From: an uncultured Gammaproteobacteria bacterium
GTDB lineage: Bacteria; Pseudomonadota; Gammaproteobacteria; GCA-2729495
Assembly (NCBI GenBank): GCA_947258805.1
Contig: CAMYJV010000105.1
Location: forward strand, 19,866 to 28,962
Direction: 5' to 3'
DNA length: 9,097 nt
Part shown: in pieces, positions 6,825 through 9,097 of the stretch
Layout: every line of letters begins with the position of its first letter
How positions within the stretch are numbered: the first letter of the stretch is position 1
Program-made: the position numbers and the translations under genes
Notes under the pieces: model-generated
What the model was told of the DNA's origin: nothing
Database searches by the model: none
Seen by the model: only the letters and a program-made list of their open reading frames with translations

Positions 6825-7241
6825 ATGGAACTTACGCTAGCTTTCGACGTGGTCAACTGGTTCGCAGTGTTAACGGCGACCGTAATCGTCTTTCTGCTGG
6901 GCGGCGTGTGGTATTCGCCGCACCTGTTTGGTCGGCTTGGCATCATCGCACAGGACGCAGAGATGTTCGGTGGTCCGGCGCGCCGGCTGGATATTATCTT
7001 CGTGGTTGCGTTCATCATGATCTGGACGCAGGCGTCGCTGCTCGCCGCGATCGTCGGGCCAAACTCCGATACCTGGTTCGGCATCAATGTGGGGATTAAC
7101 GTGGGGCTGTTCTTTGTTTGCACAGCCATCGGGTTCCACTATGTATTCGAGAAGCGCCCGTTCTCGCACCTGTTGATTAACGGCGGGTTTCAGCTGCTGA
7201 GTTTCGCGATCATGGGGGCGATTGTCGGCAGCTGGCACTGA
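6825..7241 (+). CDS. DUF1761 family small membrane protein
   Basis: The 138-residue protein has four hydrophobic segments, at about 8-28, 57-77, 88-108 and 117-136, and is expected in the inner membrane. Three features match the DUF1761 family as I know it: the N-terminal block VNWFAVL followed by GGVWYSP (26-32), the FEKRPF turn (108-113), and the C-terminal INGGFQLLSFAIMGAIVGSW-like block ending at Trp137. The length is normal for the family, whose function is not established; members are described only as conserved membrane proteins. The ATG is supported by a GAGGGGG ribosome binding site and a TATAAT box upstream. The gene is probably monocistronic: its left neighbour is divergent, and its right neighbour converges on it with an eight-base gap. 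No link to copper or amino-acid metabolism can be drawn from its sequence. Confidence 0.88.
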   Translation: MELTLAFDVVNWFAVLTATVIVFLLGGVWYSPHLFGRLGIIAQDAEMFGGPARRLDIIFVVAFIMIWTQASLLAAIVGPNSDTWFGINVGINVGLFFVCTAIGFHYVFEKRPFSHLLINGGFQLLSFAIMGAIVGSWH

Positions 7242-7254
7242 CGAAGCCGTCAGT
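7237..7254. terminator. Hairpin covering both stop codons of convergent genes
   Basis: ACTGACG (7237-7243) and CGTCAGT (7248-7254) form a perfect 7-bp stem around AAGC. The left arm includes the TGA of the DUF1761 gene (7239-7241), and the right arm includes the reverse-complemented TGA of the amidase gene (7250-7252). The stem forms in both transcripts. Neither side has a T-run, so intrinsic termination would be weak; protection of mRNA 3' ends or Rho-assisted termination are alternatives. Confidence 0.45.
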
Positions 7255-8029
7255 CCGGGGCGAACTCGAAGCGATCTGCGTCCAGATGGGCCGGGAACTT
7301 TTTCCGGTAGCGCGTCAGTGCGGTGCCGTCCAGTTCCACTGTGACTGTGACGGGCTGGTCGTCGCATGCGGTCACCGCGTGGCCAAGATAGTCCCAGGCC
7401 CCGCTTTCGCCGGCATAGGCGATGCCATTCCCGTCCGTGCCGACCCGGTTTACCCCCGCGCAGTAGCACAGATTCTCCACCGCGCGCGCCGGCAGCAGCG
7501 TCTGCCACGCGGAGCGGCGGGCGGCCGGCCAGTTCGCGACGTATAACAAGAGATCGAATTCATCGACGCCGCGGCTCCAGACCGGGAAGCGCAGGTCGTA
7601 GCAGACCAGCGGGCAGACCCGCCAGTCACCGAGCTGCAAAATCCGGCGCTCATGCCCCTGGGCATAGTGGTCCTGTTCGCTGGCCATCCGGAACAGGTGG
7701 CGCTTGTCGTAGTGCGCGACCTGCCCGTCCGGCGGCATCCAGATCAGCCGGTTGAAGAAGCCTGCCGATTCGCGGATCACCAGGCTGCCGGCAAGGGTCA
7801 CGTTCAGATCGTGCGCGATTGCCGCCATCCAGCGGACGGTGTCGCCGTCCATGTCTTCCGCTACCTGCGCGGCTTCCATCGTGAAGCCCGTGGTGAACAT
7901 CTCAGGCAGCACGATCAGGTCCGTGGCCGACGCGCACTCGGCCGCGAGGTTCGCAAACATCCGGCGGTTCGCCGGCGGGTCGTGCCAGTGCAAGTCGGCC
8001 TGCATCAGCGTGATGTTCAGATTTTGCAC
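7250..8029 (-). CDS. yafV: Omega-amidase, nitrilase superfamily (YafV-like)
   Basis: From the GTG at 8029 the protein has 259 residues, close to E. coli YafV. It is a carbon-nitrogen hydrolase with the catalytic Glu43 in LPEMFTTGFT, Lys109 in YDKRHLF, Cys143 in VCYDLRFP, and a supporting glutamate at 118 in SEQDHY. Omega-amidases of this branch hydrolyse 2-oxoglutaramate and 2-oxosuccinamate, the keto products of glutamine and asparagine transamination, to 2-oxoglutarate or oxaloacetate plus ammonia. The start rests on two facts: the fold begins directly at QNLNITLMQADL, and GGAGA lies at 8034-8038. An ATG at 8137 would add 36 residues overlapping the upstream gene that do not resemble the family. 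The reading frame overlaps the end of the aminotransferase gene by 13 bases, implying translational coupling. Other nitrilase-family amidases are a less likely identity. Confidence 0.92.
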   Translation of the reverse strand: MQNLNITLMQADLHWHDPPANRRMFANLAAECASATDLIVLPEMFTTGFTMEAAQVAEDMDGDTVRWMAAIAHDLNVTLAGSLVIRESAGFFNRLIWMPPDGQVAHYDKRHLFRMASEQDHYAQGHERRILQLGDWRVCPLVCYDLRFPVWSRGVDEFDLLLYVANWPAARRSAWQTLLPARAVENLCYCAGVNRVGTDGNGIAYAGESGAWDYLGHAVTACDDQPVTVTVELDGTALTRYRKKFPAHLDADRFEFAPD

Positions 8030-9097
8030 AGGATCTCCGCGGCGCGTTCCAGGGTGTCTGCATCCTTCGCGAAACAGAAGCGCAGCAGGCGCTGCTCCGC
8101 GGGCGGCGACGCACAGAATACCGAAACCGGGATGCACGCGACGCCGTGCTCCCGGGTCAGGCGCCGGGCATAGTCGGTGTCCGGCTCGTCCGTGAGCGCC
8201 GAGTAGTCTGCCAGTTGGAAGTAGGTCCCGGCGGAGGGCTGCAGCTTAAAGCGCGACGGCGCGAGCAGCGCCACGAAGCGGTCGCGTTTCTGCTGATAGA
8301 ATGCAGGAAGTTCGAGGTAGTGCTGGGGGTCCGACACGAGAAAGTCGGCCAGCGCATATTGCAGCGGCGTAGCGACACAGAACTGCACGAACTGGTGTAC
8401 GCGGCGAAACTCCGCCGTGAGAGCCGGGGCGGCCACCACGTAGCCGATCTTCCAGCCGGTCGCATGGTAGGTCTTGCCGAAGGAGAACACCGCGACACTC
8501 CGGTCCACTAGCTCCGGATAGCGCAGCAGGCTCTCATGGCGTTGCCCGTCAAATACCATGTGCTCATAGACTTCGTCGCCGAGCAGCAGGATGTCCGTGT
8601 CCCGCACGATGGCGGCGAGGCGCTGCATATCCGCGGCGGGTACCACCGCACCCGTCGGGTTGTGCGGCGTGTTCAGGATCAGCATCCGGGTGCTGGGCGT
8701 GATAGCTGCGGCCAGTGCGTCGAGATCGAGCGCGAAGCTGGGGTTGAGGAGAGGAACGTGCACTGGCGTGCCGCCAGCCAGCCGGATGGCCGGGTCGTAG
8801 GAATCGTAGGCCGGGTCGAACACGATCACTTCGTCGCCCGGGTGCACGAATGCCTCGATGGCGGAGTAAAGGGCTTCCGTTGCGCCGGACGTAATTGTGA
8901 TCTCGCTGCCCGGATCCGCGTCCCGCTCATAGACCCGGGCAAGCTTGTCGGCGACGGCCTCGCGCAGCTCGGGCAGGCCGGCCATCGGCGCGTACTGGTT
9001 GTGCCCGGCCCGCAGGTGGTGGGCTACCTGGTCAAGCAGTCGCGACGGCGCATCGAAATCCGGGTAGCCCTGGGACAGGTTGATGGCGCCGCAGTCG
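8017..9097 (-). CDS. ybdL: Methionine/glutamine aminotransferase YbdL-like, PLP-dependent, 5' end cut by the window
   Basis: The frame stays open to the window edge, giving 359 visible residues; about 25-30 N-terminal residues are probably missing compared with E. coli YbdL (386). An internal ATG at 8985 is not the start, because the family block INLSQGYPDF and NQYAPMAGLPELREA precede or span it. This is a fold-type I class I/II aminotransferase. In fragment numbering the motifs include LNTPHNPTG with the PLP-contacting Asn146, GDEVYEH with Asp174, and SFGKTYHATGWK with the Schiff-base Lys208. The C-terminal LLRFCFAKD block holds the carboxylate-binding arginine. YbdL-type enzymes prefer methionine, aromatic amino acids and glutamine as amino donors. 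The overlapping omega-amidase gene downstream supports use of glutamine as donor, for example in reamination of the methionine-salvage keto acid. Confidence 0.94.
   Translation of the reverse strand, partial: DCGAINLSQGYPDFDAPSRLLDQVAHHLRAGHNQYAPMAGLPELREAVADKLARVYERDADPGSEITITSGATEALYSAIEAFVHPGDEVIVFDPAYDSYDPAIRLAGGTPVHVPLLNPSFALDLDALAAAITPSTRMLILNTPHNPTGAVVPAADMQRLAAIVRDTDILLLGDEVYEHMVFDGQRHESLLRYPELVDRSVAVFSFGKTYHATGWKIGYVVAAPALTAEFRRVHQFVQFCVATPLQYALADFLVSDPQHYLELPAFYQQKRDRFVALLAPSRFKLQPSAGTYFQLADYSALTDEPDTDYARRLTREHGVACIPVSVFCASPPAEQRLLRFCFAKDADTLERAAEILCKI
8034..8038 (-). promoter_or_regulatory. Ribosome binding site that sets the amidase start
   Basis: On the minus strand GGAGA stands four bases before GTG 8029, within the last codons of the aminotransferase gene. 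It supports the GTG over the far upstream ATG at 8137. Confidence 0.55.

Noticed and set aside
8030..8137. An N-terminal extension of the omega-amidase to an ATG at 8137
   Set aside because: The added 36 residues lie wholly within the aminotransferase gene in another frame and do not fit the family, whose fold starts at the GTG 8029 product.

Overview
The window is GC-rich bacterial chromosome and reads as ordinary, compact gene territory. The encoded YbdL-type aminotransferase and YafV-type amidase resemble the Escherichia coli proteins closely. With the two-HMA-domain CopA and a DUF1761 protein, this suggests a proteobacterium, most likely a high-GC gammaproteobacterium; that placement is inference. 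I see no insertion sequence, phage gene, tRNA, rRNA or CRISPR array.

Left part (1-3097, plus strand). The first 225 bases hold no gene I can support, but three inverted repeats lie close together at 159-216. Next come an NAD(P)-dependent aldehyde dehydrogenase (226-1677) and a 12-helix major facilitator transporter (best start 1736, end 3097). A hairpin of terminator type separates them. They may handle import and oxidation of one compound, but the substrate cannot be read from sequence.

Middle part (3130-6677, minus strand). In transcription order these are a class I glutamine amidotransferase (GMP-synthase-like, stand-alone), a Cu(I)-exporting P1B-type ATPase (copA) and a small CopZ-type copper chaperone. 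copA and copZ are 26 bases apart and form an obvious copper-efflux operon: CopZ carries Cu(I) in the cytoplasm and CopA pumps it out. No copper regulator gene is visible nearby. A perfect 7-bp inverted repeat sits upstream of copA over a candidate -35 box.

Right part (6678-9097). A 147-base divergent intergenic region carries a candidate promoter for each direction. The plus-strand one, with a consensus TATAAT, drives a four-helix DUF1761 membrane protein (6825-7241). Converging on it from the right is a minus-strand pair: a YbdL-like methionine/glutamine aminotransferase (5' end beyond the window) and a YafV-like omega-amidase whose GTG start lies inside the end of the aminotransferase gene. 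The two enzymes form a known pathway couple: transamination with glutamine gives 2-oxoglutaramate, which the amidase hydrolyses and so pulls the reaction forward. A perfect 7-bp hairpin covers both stop codons where DUF1761 and the amidase genes meet.

I found no convincing undescribed system. The points worth a second look are small: regulatory structures, corrected start codons, and the amidotransferase lying directly upstream of copA.
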